From assembly GCA_965238265.1 (NCBI GenBank), contig OZ250185.1:4216001-4280000 (forward strand): a stretch of DNA of 64,000 nucleotides, in the 5' to 3' direction. Below the pieces are notes generated by a model. The model did no database searches. It saw only the letters and a list, made by a program, of their open reading frames with translations, and was not told the DNA's origin. The stretch is from JAJDUF01 sp965238265. Its GTDB lineage: Bacteria > Chloroflexota > UBA11872 > UBA12225 > JAJDUF01. Of this stretch, positions 56,801-64,000 are shown one piece after another. The translations under genes were made by a program, and so were the position numbers. How positions within the stretch are numbered: the first letter of the stretch is position 1; the number at the start of each line of letters is the position of its first letter.

Positions 56801-59670
56801 AAAACGCGCAGTATCGCGCCTACTTCACCGCGCAGATCGAGCAGCAACTCGCCGGGACGCTGAACACCGAGTCTGTGCGGGGCCGTCTCGCCGCGCTGGC
56901 CGCCGAGTTGCGCCCGGAAATGGCGGCGGAGGCGGCCCGCTGGCTGCCCGAGCAGGAGCCGGCAGTGGCAGTGGCACAGTGGGAAGCGGCGCTGCAACAG
57001 GTCGCGGATTCACTGGACGCCAGCGAGCAGCAACTGCGCCAGTTGAGCGATCCGGAGACGCTGCGACAACAACTCCCGTCGCGCTCGGCGTCGGAGGCCC
57101 CGGCATCGGTGGCGCCGGCAGGCCCACTGGGTGTCATTATCACCGAGGTCCAGGCAGCCAATACGCATACGGCACTCGATGACCAAGGTGGCTACGCCGA
57201 CTGGCTGGAGTTGCACAACCCCACGGACATGCCCGTCTCCCTCGCCGGCTACACCCTGACCGACGACCCTGCCGCGCCGACCAAGTGGCCCTTGCCGGCC
57301 AGCACCCTGGCGCCGGGGGCCTTTCTGGTGATCTGGGCCTCCGGCGTGGACCGGGTGGCGCCGGAAGGCTGGCACACGAGCTTCCGGTTGAGCCGCGCCG
57401 GGGAGTACGTGGGCTTGTTCGGTCTGGACGGGCAAGTGGTGGACGAGGTGACGTTCGGCCCTCAGTTAGCGGATGTCTCGCTGGGGCGGTTGGGAACGGC
57501 GTCGGACCAGTGGGTGTTCTTCCCCACCCCGACACCCGGTAAGGCGAATACCACCAGTCCACGGGCACCACTGGACGCGCCTCTAGTGGTGGTCACGCCG
57601 GGCAGTGGGCGTTTTGCTGGTTCGGTGACGGTGCAACTGGAGGCCCCGCTGCCGGGCAGCCTGGTGTACTACACGCTGGATGGGGCCGATCCGACGGTGG
57701 AGGGCCAGGCGTACACGGCACCCTTGGAAGTGACGGAGACGACGGTGCTGCGGGCAGTGGCGCTGCAGGACGGCGTGCCGGGGAGCACCGTGACCACGGC
57801 GACGTACCTAGTGGGGGCGGGTATTGGCCTGCCGGTCGTGTCGCTGGTCACTGATCCGGCCCACCTGTGGGATGAGGCAACGGGCATCTACACCAACGCG
57901 CAGAAACGCGGCCGGCGCTGGGAACGGCCGGTGACGGTGCATGGGCTATCGCCAGAAGGGGAGTTGGGCTTCAGTGTGCCAGCCGGGCTCCGCATCCGCG
58001 GCGGGGAAAGCCGGACGGACGCGGCCAAGCAGTCGTTCGAGCTGTACTTCCGGGAGGAATATGGGCTGCACGAGCTGGCCTATCCGCTGTTTGGGGCGGA
58101 GCCGGGGCAGACGTATACCCGGCTGGTGCTGCGAGCCGAGGGCCAGGATAGCTGGCAGTGCGGCGAGGCGCCCCAGTGTGTGGAGGAGGCGGTGTACGTG
58201 CAGGACCAGGTGGTCCGGGAGTTGCACGGGGCGATGGGCCAGGTGGCGGCGCGGGGACGCTGGGTGGTGCTGTACCTGAACGGAGCCTACTGGGGACTGT
58301 ACAACCTCACCGAGTACCTTGATGACACCTTCCTGGCCACGCACTTCAACACCAGCGCCTGGTATACCAGCGCAGCAGCGGGAGAGCAGGCCCCCGACAA
58401 CGCGCACCGCTGGCGCCTGGTTGCGGACTGGCTGGCCAGCGCGGACTTAAGCGCGGCAGCGCAGTACGAGCAGGCGGTGCAGCAGCTCGATATCGAGAGC
58501 TTTACCGCCTTCGTCATCCTCCACCTGTGGAACGGGGACACCGCTTGGGATAGCCAGGACTGGTATGCCGCCCGCAGCCGGAGTGGGGCTGATACCCGCT
58601 GGCGACTGTTCGTGGGAGATGCCGGCGTGCCCCCTGACGTGTATGGCCGGCCCGGTCGTGAGGCGCGTAGTGCCCTCATCCCGATCCTGGCCAGCCTCCT
58701 GGCAAATCCCCAGTATCAAGCCTACTTCACGGCACAGGTCGAGCGGCATCTCGCCGGGGCGCTGGCCACCGAGTCCGTGCGCGGACGCCGCGCCGCGCTC
58801 GCAGCCGCTTTACGACCGGCCATCGTAGCGGAGGCGGCCCGCTGGGTGCCCGATCAGGAGCCGGCAGTGGCGGTGGCGCAGTGGGAAGCGGCGCTGCAAG
58901 GGTTCTCGGATGCGCTGGACGCCAAGGCCCAGCGACTGCATCAACTGAGCGACCCGGAGACGTTGCGGCAGCAGCTCCCGCAACTCGCCGCAACGGCGGC
59001 AGCGGCGGGGCCGCCGCCGCTGCCGCCGGGCACCCGGATCGCCTTGCTGGTGCATAACCCCGCAGAGCTGACGGAGGGCGATGTGGCTGTCGTAACGCAC
59101 CTGGCAGCGCGGGGCGCAACGGTCAATGTGATCGGAACCGACGACGGCAGCGCCCCTGATCCGGCGGAGGTCGCCGCGCGCCACGAGCTGCTCTTGATAA
59201 GCTCCAATATCCAGGACCTCGACGCAGCGGCGCGCTATGCTCAGACTGCGACGCCGTTGATCTTCTGGGAGCCGCTGCGGCTGCTGGAGGCGACCCAGTT
59301 GGCACGCTGGGGGGGCACGCGCCCGGAGCAAACCTATATTCGGATTGTAGATGCGGACCATCCGATCACCGCGGGGCTACCGGTTGACCAGCGGCTGCGG
59401 GTGGTGCGCCGGGCCGATACGTTCAGCGTCGCCTGGCCATTTAGAGGGCCAGGGGTGCAAGTGCTCGCAAAGCACCTGTTTGGCGACGACTCGGCGCTTC
59501 TGGTGGCGGAGGTGGGAGCCGAGTTATCGAATGGGCAACCGGCGCAGGCCAGGACCGTCTTCTTGTTCTGGCATCACGACACGTTTCACCTGAGCACGAG
59601 CGAAGCGATCCGGCTCTTCGACCGAGCGGTGGATTGGGCGCTCGGCCTCTCCTCCGGCGATGGCGCTTGA
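53803..59670 (+). CDS. Giant secreted protein with two lamin-tail, three CotH-kinase and chitobiase-like domains
   Basis: 1955 aa. Signal peptide at about 1-28. Lamin-tail domain about 31-165 (ITEVLAANTHTALDDQGGYA), chitobiase/hexosaminidase C-terminal-like domain about 183-263 (VYYTLDGADPTVEGQAYTAP), then CotH module 1 about 267-650. A shortened chitobiase-like piece about 665-706 is followed by CotH 2 about 711-1090, lamin-tail 2 about 1108-1250, chitobiase-like about 1263-1340, CotH 3 about 1343-1725, and a C-terminal alpha/beta domain about 1740-1955 (TRIALLVHNPAELTEGDVAV). Each CotH module has LPVLSLVTDPAHLWDE, YLNGAYWGLYxLTE and a W-x-x-V-W/G-DAE/DAG segment. CotH proteins are atypical secreted kinases in Bacillus spores. 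The third module has GDAGVP where the others have WDAEST/WDAETT, so it may be impaired. DNA repeats between modules show recent tandem duplication. Confidence 0.88.
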   Translation: MHRLIPPGCALLLGLLLVVLSSGAPVAQAAPPGVRITEVLAANTHTALDDQGGYADWIELHNPTDTPISIVGYTLTDDPSEPTKWPLPVTTLAPGAFLVVWASGLDQVTPEGWHTSFRLSRAGEYVGLFGPDGQVVDEVTFGPQLADVSLGRLGTVSDQWVPFPTPTPGAANTTRHRRRAPPDAPPVVVTPGSGRYAGPVTVRLQAPVGRATVYYTLDGADPTVEGQAYTAPLEVTETTVLRAVALDEGVPVSAVTAATYLVDERTDLPVLSLVTDPAHLWDEAKGIHVNAEGRGREWERPVMVEWLSPEGALGFSVGAGLRIHGNISRLRVPKRSFRLYFRGAYGPRELEYPLFGTAPGQTYGRLVLRAGVDDGWLWPCEDKPGCYREQAVFLRDQLVRELHAAMGQVAVQGRWVVLYLNGAYWGLYNLTERIDATFLATHFDASTWYAHSKSGELTPGSANRWYRFADWLARTDLRAAAQYEQAVQYFDVENFTGYYLLNLWARNTDWPHNNWVVARPREGPDTRWRFIVWDAESTFEREEDTFERVVTGGTRLGQVLASLLQNAQYRTYFAAQVERHWAGALDTAAVRERLAALAAALRPEMAAEAARWLPEQEPAVLVAQWEAELQRIADTLDADAQRLRQLNDPETLRQPLPQLAAPVPPVVVTPGSGRFAGPVTETTVLRAVALDEGVPVSAVTTATYLVGERTNLPVLSLVTDPAHLWDESTGIYANPEERGRSWERPVTVEWLSPEGERGFNVGAGLRIHGGGSRLTAKKSFRLYFRGAYGPRELAYPLFGAAPGQTYDRLVLRAGYNDSWSSAGKAWSSGGVVVYVRDQLVRELHGAMGQVAVQGRWVALYLNGAYWGLYDLTERIDATFLATHFDASTWYVNKADVLHRWYRFADWLARTDLRAAAQYEQVVQQLDIENFTSYFLLNIWAQNVDWPHNNWVVVRPREGPDGRWRWIVWDAETTFMNTENTFERVVTGGTRLGQVLASLLQNAQYRAYFTAQIEQQLAGTLNTESVRGRLAALAAELRPEMAAEAARWLPEQEPAVAVAQWEAALQQVADSLDASEQQLRQLSDPETLRQQLPSRSASEAPASVAPAGPLGVIITEVQAANTHTALDDQGGYADWLELHNPTDMPVSLAGYTLTDDPAAPTKWPLPASTLAPGAFLVIWASGVDRVAPEGWHTSFRLSRAGEYVGLFGLDGQVVDEVTFGPQLADVSLGRLGTASDQWVFFPTPTPGKANTTSPRAPLDAPLVVVTPGSGRFAGSVTVQLEAPLPGSLVYYTLDGADPTVEGQAYTAPLEVTETTVLRAVALQDGVPGSTVTTATYLVGAGIGLPVVSLVTDPAHLWDEATGIYTNAQKRGRRWERPVTVHGLSPEGELGFSVPAGLRIRGGESRTDAAKQSFELYFREEYGLHELAYPLFGAEPGQTYTRLVLRAEGQDSWQCGEAPQCVEEAVYVQDQVVRELHGAMGQVAARGRWVVLYLNGAYWGLYNLTEYLDDTFLATHFNTSAWYTSAAAGEQAPDNAHRWRLVADWLASADLSAAAQYEQAVQQLDIESFTAFVILHLWNGDTAWDSQDWYAARSRSGADTRWRLFVGDAGVPPDVYGRPGREARSALIPILASLLANPQYQAYFTAQVERHLAGALATESVRGRRAALAAALRPAIVAEAARWVPDQEPAVAVAQWEAALQGFSDALDAKAQRLHQLSDPETLRQQLPQLAATAAAAGPPPLPPGTRIALLVHNPAELTEGDVAVVTHLAARGATVNVIGTDDGSAPDPAEVAARHELLLISSNIQDLDAAARYAQTATPLIFWEPLRLLEATQLARWGGTRPEQTYIRIVDADHPITAGLPVDQRLRVVRRADTFSVAWPFRGPGVQVLAKHLFGDDSALLVAEVGAELSNGQPAQARTVFLFWHHDTFHLSTSEAIRLFDRAVDWALGLSSGDGA

Positions 59671-59843
59671 GCGAGAAGGCCATGGTGCCACGATGACCTG
59701 GCTCTACGGCAGTGATTTCGGGCCACTGCGGCGGGGATTGACGGCGGCAGCGGGTGGTGCTATTGTCCAACGTATCTTGAGGGTACCGGCTTTTCGGCTA
59801 TGCGTAGGGGGTAGTGGCGCATGCGGACAGCGGCAGAAGACTC

Positions 59844-60863
59844 ATGGTAGCAATCAGAGTTTTGGTCCGGCTTGGGCACCGCCTACGGTGGGCCTTGCTA
59901 ATCCTTGTGACGTGGGTGGGTACTGCGACTGCGGGTTACCGGATCATCGAAGGGTGGTCTTGGTTCGATGCCTTCTACATGACCATTATCACCATCTTCA
60001 CCATCGGCTATCAAGAAGTACACCCGTTGACAATCGGCGGTCGCATCTGGAGCATTGTGGTGATCGGCGCCGGTTTCCTCATCGTCGCCGCGGTCGCGTC
60101 GGAGTTGGCGAGTGGTTCCCTGGCACGCTTGTGGGGAGAGAACAAATTGGAACGGGAGCTCAGTGATCTGCACGATCACTACATCATCTGCGGCCTGGGC
60201 CGGGTAGGTTGGCAGGTCGCCCTGGCGCTGCACCAGCAGGGTGCCGTCTTTGGCGTGGTTGATCCAGCGAAGAATAAGCATGTGGATGAGCTGCGGAACT
60301 GGAACGTGCCGTACTTGGCCGGCGATGCGACCGAGGACGCGGTGCTGCAGCGGATGCGCATAGACAGGGCACGCGGCCTGGTCACGGCGGCGAGTACCGA
60401 TGCCATCAACATCTATTTGACGCTCACAGCGCGCGGTCTCAACTCGGACCTCGTCATCGCGGCTCGCGCGGAGGAGCCGAGCGCCGAGAGCAAGCTGTAT
60501 CGGGCCGGAGCCAACTACGTGCTTGCGCCCACGGCGGTCGGTGGGCGCAAGCTCGCCACGCTGCTCACGCGCCCACTGGTGGCCGAGTACATCGATTCCG
60601 TGCTCTACGGTGAGGAACTACCCTTCTTCACGGAGCAGGTGGAGCTTGGGCCAACTTCTCCCCTGTGTACACTCACCATTGCCGAGATGCAAGCGCGGAT
60701 TGCCCCTGAGCACCAAGGGCCGGCCGTGATCGCCCTCAAGCCGGCCGGAGAAGGGCTGTTCGCTCCCCATCCTCCCGGGACGAGAAAGCTGGTCGCCGGC
60801 GACGTGCTCGTGGTTGCCGGGCGAGAAGAGGAGGTCGCGCCGCTGCGCGACCTGAGCCACTAG
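59844..60863 (+). CDS. Two-TM potassium channel protein with RCK (TrkA-N/TrkA-C) domains
   Basis: 339 aa from the ATG at 59844; a GTG at 59814 would add ten residues but is too near its purine tract. Two TM helices (LRWALLILVTWVGTATAGY; IWSIVVIGAGFLIVAAVA) flank a pore loop, FDAFYMTIITIFTIGYQEVHPL, whose filter reads TIGYQ in place of TVGYG. Then follows an RCK_N Rossmann domain, HYIICGLGRVGWQVALAL (about residues 109-126), GDATEDAVLQRMRIDRARGLV and YVLAPTAVGGRKLA, and a TrkA_C domain from about 255. The protein should gate K+ flux in response to a cytosolic ligand. No transporter partner is adjacent. Confidence 0.87.
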   Translation: MVAIRVLVRLGHRLRWALLILVTWVGTATAGYRIIEGWSWFDAFYMTIITIFTIGYQEVHPLTIGGRIWSIVVIGAGFLIVAAVASELASGSLARLWGENKLERELSDLHDHYIICGLGRVGWQVALALHQQGAVFGVVDPAKNKHVDELRNWNVPYLAGDATEDAVLQRMRIDRARGLVTAASTDAINIYLTLTARGLNSDLVIAARAEEPSAESKLYRAGANYVLAPTAVGGRKLATLLTRPLVAEYIDSVLYGEELPFFTEQVELGPTSPLCTLTIAEMQARIAPEHQGPAVIALKPAGEGLFAPHPPGTRKLVAGDVLVVAGREEEVAPLRDLSH

Positions 60864-60884
60864 CGGCGCGGGTTGGACCTAATC

Positions 60885-60922
60885 CCCGTCCCCTTCCCTG
60901 TCAGGGAGGGGGGGTAGGTCCG
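60885..60922. repeat. Family F palindromic repeat
   Basis: CCCCGTCCCCTTCCCTGTCAGGGAGGGGGGGTAGGTC, with CCCTGTCAGGG as the centre, located between the K+ channel gene and the tRNA. Confidence 0.65.
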
Positions 60923-60927
60923 GAGAG

Positions 60928-61004
60928 TGGTCGGGGTGCCCGGATTTGAACCGGGGACCTCCTGGTCCCAAACCAGGTGCTCTACCAGGCTGAGCCACAC
61001 CCCG
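60928..61004 (-). tRNA. tRNA-Pro (anticodon UGG)
   Basis: On the complement the sequence runs CGGGGTGTGGCTCAGCCTGG to the acceptor 3' strand CACCCCG. The anticodon loop is TTTGGGA within CTGGT...ACCAG, giving UGG. The T arm is CCCCGGTTCAAATCCGGG. Discriminator A at 60931 is followed by an encoded CCA (60928-60930). 77 nt in all. Confidence 0.96.
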
Positions 61005-61111
61005 TCGGCGCTCCTGCCACAGTGGATTTAGTGCGCTCGACGCGCCGCCGGCCACGCCGGGCCGCACGTGGGCACGCGGTTGGCCGGTGGCTGCTTGGAG
61101 ACGCGAGCGGG

Positions 61112-61504
61112 CTAGTCGGCGCACTTCTGCGCGGTTTCGGCGTGGCCGCCGGTGTCGAATGACGATCCGCACGCGCAAGCCTTGACGGCATTGGGGTTAT
61201 GGACCGTAAAGCCGGCCCCCATCAGCCCTTTCACGTAGTCAATCTGCGCGCCACGAATGAAATTGACCGTAAACTCGTCTACGAAGACCATCAGCCCATC
61301 TTGCGTGATCACTTCATCGCCGTCATCGGAGTGATCTTCGAGACTCATGCCATACGATAGCCCGGAACAGCCCCCCGGGCTGACGAACACGCGCAGACCC
61401 AGGGACGGATCGCCTTCCTCGGTCACAATACGCCGTAGCTCACCGGTCGCCTCGGCGGTGAGCACCACTGACGGGTCGGTTACTAGCGATTCCGTAGCTA
61501 TCAT
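61112..61504 (-). CDS. erpA: Fe-S cluster insertion protein, ErpA/HesB/IscA family
   Basis: 130 aa A-type carrier protein that receives an Fe-S cluster and hands it to target enzymes. The three conserved cysteines are present: LRVFVSPGGCSGLSYGMSLED (first) and VKACACGSSFDTGG (the CxC pair near residues 109-111). VFVDEFTVNFIRGAQIDYV and NPNA complete the family pattern. A short C-terminal tail (AETAQKCAD) with one extra Cys follows. Start ATG at 61504. Downstream, toward the tRNA, no further gene is present. The symbol is tentative, since IscA, SufA and ErpA cannot be separated by eye. Confidence 0.9.
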   Translation of the reverse strand: MIATESLVTDPSVVLTAEATGELRRIVTEEGDPSLGLRVFVSPGGCSGLSYGMSLEDHSDDGDEVITQDGLMVFVDEFTVNFIRGAQIDYVKGLMGAGFTVHNPNAVKACACGSSFDTGGHAETAQKCAD

Positions 61505-61981
61505 CTACGCAGACTCCCTCGTTGTCACTCCGGCCGCTGCACCACTGCCTGCCATCCATAACGTAGGCGGGGCAACGGATACCTCAAAGAGGATGGTAGC
61601 ACTACCCCCCTCGCTAGTCAAGGTGTCACCGGCCATCAAGAGAGGCAGCGGCTGCCAGTGTCGAAGATGGCCGCGCCGGAACCGTCTAGCCACATGCTGA
61701 AGGCGCTGCTAGTGCAGCCAAGCCGGGGTTGTCCTGCCGGTTGGGGGCCGTGCTACCTTGACAGCGCCGGAGCCGGCCTGTTATGCTCGGTTGTAGGTGA
61801 AGTTGACTAAACCTATCAACTAACCGCAGTATGCGGTGTACCAACCTACCCTTGTGGGGGTGTCCGGCCTCCCTATGGCCTCCCCCCCCCGCTACACAGG
61901 GGGACAGTGCGTTCCCTCCCCTGTGCGTCAGCACGGGGGAGGGTGAGGGTGGGGCCAGGGGGCTGCGGAGAGCATCGAGCT
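61505..61981. repeat. Gene-free stretch with repeats upstream of the ABC ATPase
   Basis: From about 61505 to 61840 no gene is supported. About 61845-61965 holds a family B element (GGCCTCCCTATGGCCTCCCC...CAGGGGGACAG) followed by family C (CCTCCCCTGTGCGTCAGCAC...GGGGGAGGGTGAGGGTGGGG). Confidence 0.6.
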
Positions 61982-62890
61982 ATGTACCAAGCGCCGCCAG
62001 TGGCAGAGCATCCCGGTGCAGCTGTGACCCCGGCCGGTCGTGCTGCGGCCGGCAAGATCGAGCTGGCCGACGCGACGAAAGTGTTTGCCGCGCGCGGGCG
62101 GGCCGCGGCGGATCAGCCTGATGATCCGGTGGGCGAACCGGGCAGCGGTACGGACGAGGTCGGGAGGGTCGTGGCCTTTGCCGGTATCTCGCTCACCGTG
62201 TCCGAGGGCGAACTGCTCTGCCTGCTCGGACGTAGCGGCTGCGGCAAGTCTACGCTGCTCCACATCATCGCCGGGTTGGAGGCGCTAACGGCCGGCTCGT
62301 TGACCGTAGACGGCCGTCCCGTAGATGGGCCTAGCCACCGCCGCGGCCTCGTCTTCCAGCAGTACGCCCTGTTCCCCTGGCTCGACGTGTACCGGAACGT
62401 CCGCTTTGGTCTCGAAGCCCGGAATACCGGTCTGGACAGCCGCGTCAAGGATCGGGCTGTGCGCGATCTCCTAGCGCTCGTCGGCTTGGAAGGGTTCGAG
62501 GCGGCGCGGCCCCACGAACTGTCGGGGGGCATGGCCCAGCGGGTGGCCATTGCGCGGGCGCTCGTCAACGAGCCGGAGATTTTACTCTTGGATGAGCCGT
62601 TCAATGCGCTCGATGCCTTCACCCGGATGGCGATGCAGGATGAGCTGGTGCGGATCGTCAAGCAGCGCGGGATGACCGCGATCTTTGTCACGCACGACAT
62701 TGACGAGGCGCTCTACCTCGGCGACCGCGTGGCGATCCTCACCCCCCGGCCCGGCCGGGTCAGGGAGACCGTCCCGGTGCCCATCGCCCGCCCCCGCGAC
62801 CGCAACGATCCGGAGCTGCTGCGCTTGCGCGATCACGTCTATCGGGAGTTTGGGCTGGCCGTGCGCCAGGAAGGACACTACAGCATCTGA
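61982..62890 (+). CDS. ABC transporter ATP-binding protein, nitrate/sulfonate/taurine type
   Basis: 302 aa from the ATG at 61982 with GGAGAG upstream; the frame further upstream crosses repeat DNA. Walker A GRSGCGKST (about residues 84-92), Q-loop LVFQQYALFPWLDVYRNV (about 124-141), signature LSGGMAQRVAIARAL (about 180-194), Walker B EILLLDEPFNAL (about 200-211) and the switch His FVTHDIDEAL (about 236-245). The Q-loop and ...EALYLGDRVAILTPRPGR end place it with SsuB/TauB/NrtD. Between the first strand and Walker A there is an extra Pro/Gly/Asp-rich insert of about 25 residues (RAAADQPDDPVGEPGSGTDE). The binding protein follows at 63096; the permease is presumably beyond the window. Confidence 0.92.
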   Translation: MYQAPPVAEHPGAAVTPAGRAAAGKIELADATKVFAARGRAAADQPDDPVGEPGSGTDEVGRVVAFAGISLTVSEGELLCLLGRSGCGKSTLLHIIAGLEALTAGSLTVDGRPVDGPSHRRGLVFQQYALFPWLDVYRNVRFGLEARNTGLDSRVKDRAVRDLLALVGLEGFEAARPHELSGGMAQRVAIARALVNEPEILLLDEPFNALDAFTRMAMQDELVRIVKQRGMTAIFVTHDIDEALYLGDRVAILTPRPGRVRETVPVPIARPRDRNDPELLRLRDHVYREFGLAVRQEGHYSI

Positions 62891-62924
62891 GGGTACCCCT
62901 TGCGGAGCGGGGGACGGGTTGCTG

Positions 62925-63060
62925 GACTAACCCCCGGACCCTTCCCTCCAGGGAAGGGGAGTCAGCGCGGCGAACGACCGCCGCTTCCTTACTAGGGAAG
63001 GCGGTCAGCACGACGGCCTTTAGCCCCTTCCCTGAAGGGAGGGGGTTGGGGGTAGGTATG
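62925..63060. repeat. Two inverted family F palindromes
   Basis: CTAACCCCCGGACCCTTCCC then TCCAGGGAAGGGGAG at 62928, and AGCCCCTTCCCTGAAGGGAG then GGGGTTGGGGGTAGG at 63022. The second matches the sequence split by IS481 at 43490/44671. Confidence 0.7.
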
Positions 63061-63095
63061 ACCCCCGCCACAACGACATAGCAAAGGAGTCAGGA

Positions 63096-64000
63096 ATGAC
63101 GGATCGAGCCGAGGACAGACAGGATCATCCGCTGCCGAGCCGGTCGGCCGGTGGGCTACCGCCGCTGACGCGCCGCGGCCACTTCCGTACCGTCGGGCTG
63201 GCGTTTGCGAGCGCCCTCCTGGGGCCGCTGGCGGCGGCCTGTGGCGACTCCGAAGCAGATTCCGCCGCAGCACCGGCCCAGTCGGCGGGCGCCAGCAGTG
63301 AGCTGGATACGCCGGTCAAGATCGGCTATCTCCCGATCACCGATGCGACGCCGCTGCTCATTGGCCATGCCAACGACTTCTTCAAGGACGAGGGCCTGAC
63401 GGTGGAGCGGCCGACGCTCTTCCGCGGCTGGAATGCGCTGGCGGAAGCCTTCTTCGCGGGCAGCGTCAACCTGGCGCATTTCCTCATGCCGATGACCGTC
63501 TGGATGCGCTACAGCTTGCAGCAGCAAGTGAAGGTGGTCGCTTGGGACCACACGAACGGCTCCGCGCTCACGGTCGCGGGTGAGGGCATCAACGACATTG
63601 ATGACTTGGCCGGCAAGCAGATCGCCGTCCCCTTCTGGTACTCGATCCACAACGTCGTGCTCCAGATGCTGCTCCGCAACGCCGGGCTGACGGCCGTCGC
63701 GCAGGGCCGGGGCGCCTCGCTGAAGCCGTCCGAGGTCAATCTGTTCGTAATGCCACCGCCGGACATGCCCACCGCCTTGGGGACCGGCGGCATTGATGGC
63801 TACATCGTCGCCGAGCCGTTCAACGCCGCGGGCGAGCTGAAGGCCCAAGGCAAGATCATCCGCTTTACGGGTGATGTGTGGCGGGACCATGCCTGCTGCG
63901 TCGCCGTGCTGCACGAAGAGAGCATCAAGGAGCGGCCGGAGTGGTCACAGCGCGTGCTCAACGGGCTGGTGGCCGCGCAGCTTTGGGCACACCGGCATAC
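63096..64000 (+). CDS. ABC transporter substrate-binding protein, nitrate/sulfonate type (3' end outside window)
   Basis: 301 residues visible, open to the window edge. The N-terminus is an export signal: LTRRGHFRTVGLAFASALLGPLAAACGDSE, with RR before the hydrophobic core and AAAC as lipobox, so a lipoprotein, possibly Tat-exported. The mature part starts VKIGYLPITDATPLLIGHANDFFKDEGLTVE, the usual opening of NMT1/SsuA/NrtA-type binding proteins, followed by GWNALAEAFFAGSVNLAHFLMPM and DLAGKQIAVPFWYSIHNVVLQMLL. GTGGIDGYIVAEPFNA matches the NrtA/CmpA segment. With the ATPase upstream it should feed an importer for an anion or sulfonate-like compound. ATG preceded by AAAGGAGTCAGG. Confidence 0.9.
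   Translation, partial: MTDRAEDRQDHPLPSRSAGGLPPLTRRGHFRTVGLAFASALLGPLAAACGDSEADSAAAPAQSAGASSELDTPVKIGYLPITDATPLLIGHANDFFKDEGLTVERPTLFRGWNALAEAFFAGSVNLAHFLMPMTVWMRYSLQQQVKVVAWDHTNGSALTVAGEGINDIDDLAGKQIAVPFWYSIHNVVLQMLLRNAGLTAVAQGRGASLKPSEVNLFVMPPPDMPTALGTGGIDGYIVAEPFNAAGELKAQGKIIRFTGDVWRDHACCVAVLHEESIKERPEWSQRVLNGLVAAQLWAHRH

Noticed and set aside
61505..61693. 62-codon frame upstream of erpA
   Set aside because: No ribosome-binding site or recognisable features; overlaps the likely promoter region.

Overview
This is a GC-rich bacterial chromosome segment. Gene content and style suggest a Chloroflexota member, perhaps related to Thermomicrobia/Sphaerobacter. The pointers are an F420-type LLM oxidoreductase, several Gfo/Idh, enolase-superfamily and UxaA sugar-acid enzymes, many GT-C membrane glycosyltransferases, a CIRCE-controlled groEL, an rRNA unit with 23S and 5S but no adjacent 16S, and a very high load of short palindromic repeats between genes. 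The taxonomic call is inference.

Layout. 1-16 kb (mostly +): 3' end of glyA, a frameshifted lipoprotein gene, a nucleoside deoxyribosyltransferase-like protein, a giant GNAT/beta-sandwich fusion, a Gfo/Idh oxidoreductase, CIRCE-groL, lgt, GNAT, LLM oxidoreductase, DUF362 protein and a GT-C glycosyltransferase. 16-23.4 kb (mostly -): GT87 and GT39-type glycosyltransferases, two 100-aa paralogues, a decayed toxin-antitoxin locus beside an IS630 remnant, and a solute-binding protein overlapping a GNAT gene. 23.5-27.5 kb: a NuoE-NuoF fusion whose 3' end is interrupted by about 700 bp carrying a truncated copy of the next locus and a UPF0175 gene, then a low-GC two-gene cassette (nucleotidyltransferase plus coiled-coil partner), the best candidate here for a poorly described defence or toxin-antitoxin module. 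27.6-37.6 kb: peptide-type solute-binding protein, secreted proteins, an atypical SDR, two tandem UxaA-like enzymes, a methyltransferase and a DgoD-like enolase-superfamily dehydratase, which look like sugar-acid catabolism. 37.6-44.7 kb: a mobile-element graveyard with a GIY-YIG fragment, IS630, a SacI-like restriction endonuclease gene split by an IS4-like element with 28-bp perfect inverted repeats, a GT39 gene, a TIM-barrel isomerase and an internally deleted IS481 element.

44.7-48.3 kb: promoter, 23S rRNA and 5S rRNA. 48.5-59.7 kb: an SDR, then a CotH-kinase/lamin-tail cluster: a decayed CotH gene, a VTC (polyphosphate polymerase-type) protein, an overlapping DUF4956 membrane protein, and an intact 1955-aa secreted protein with three CotH modules. 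59.8-64 kb: a TrkA-type K+ channel protein, tRNA-Pro(UGG), an ErpA/HesB-type Fe-S insertion protein, and the ATPase and start of the binding protein of a nitrate/sulfonate/taurine-type ABC importer.

Two themes recur. Short palindromic repeat families fill most intergenic gaps and also occur in frame inside three coding sequences. Many accessory genes carry frameshifts or deletions, some at homopolymer tracts, which could be true decay or, in places, assembly error.
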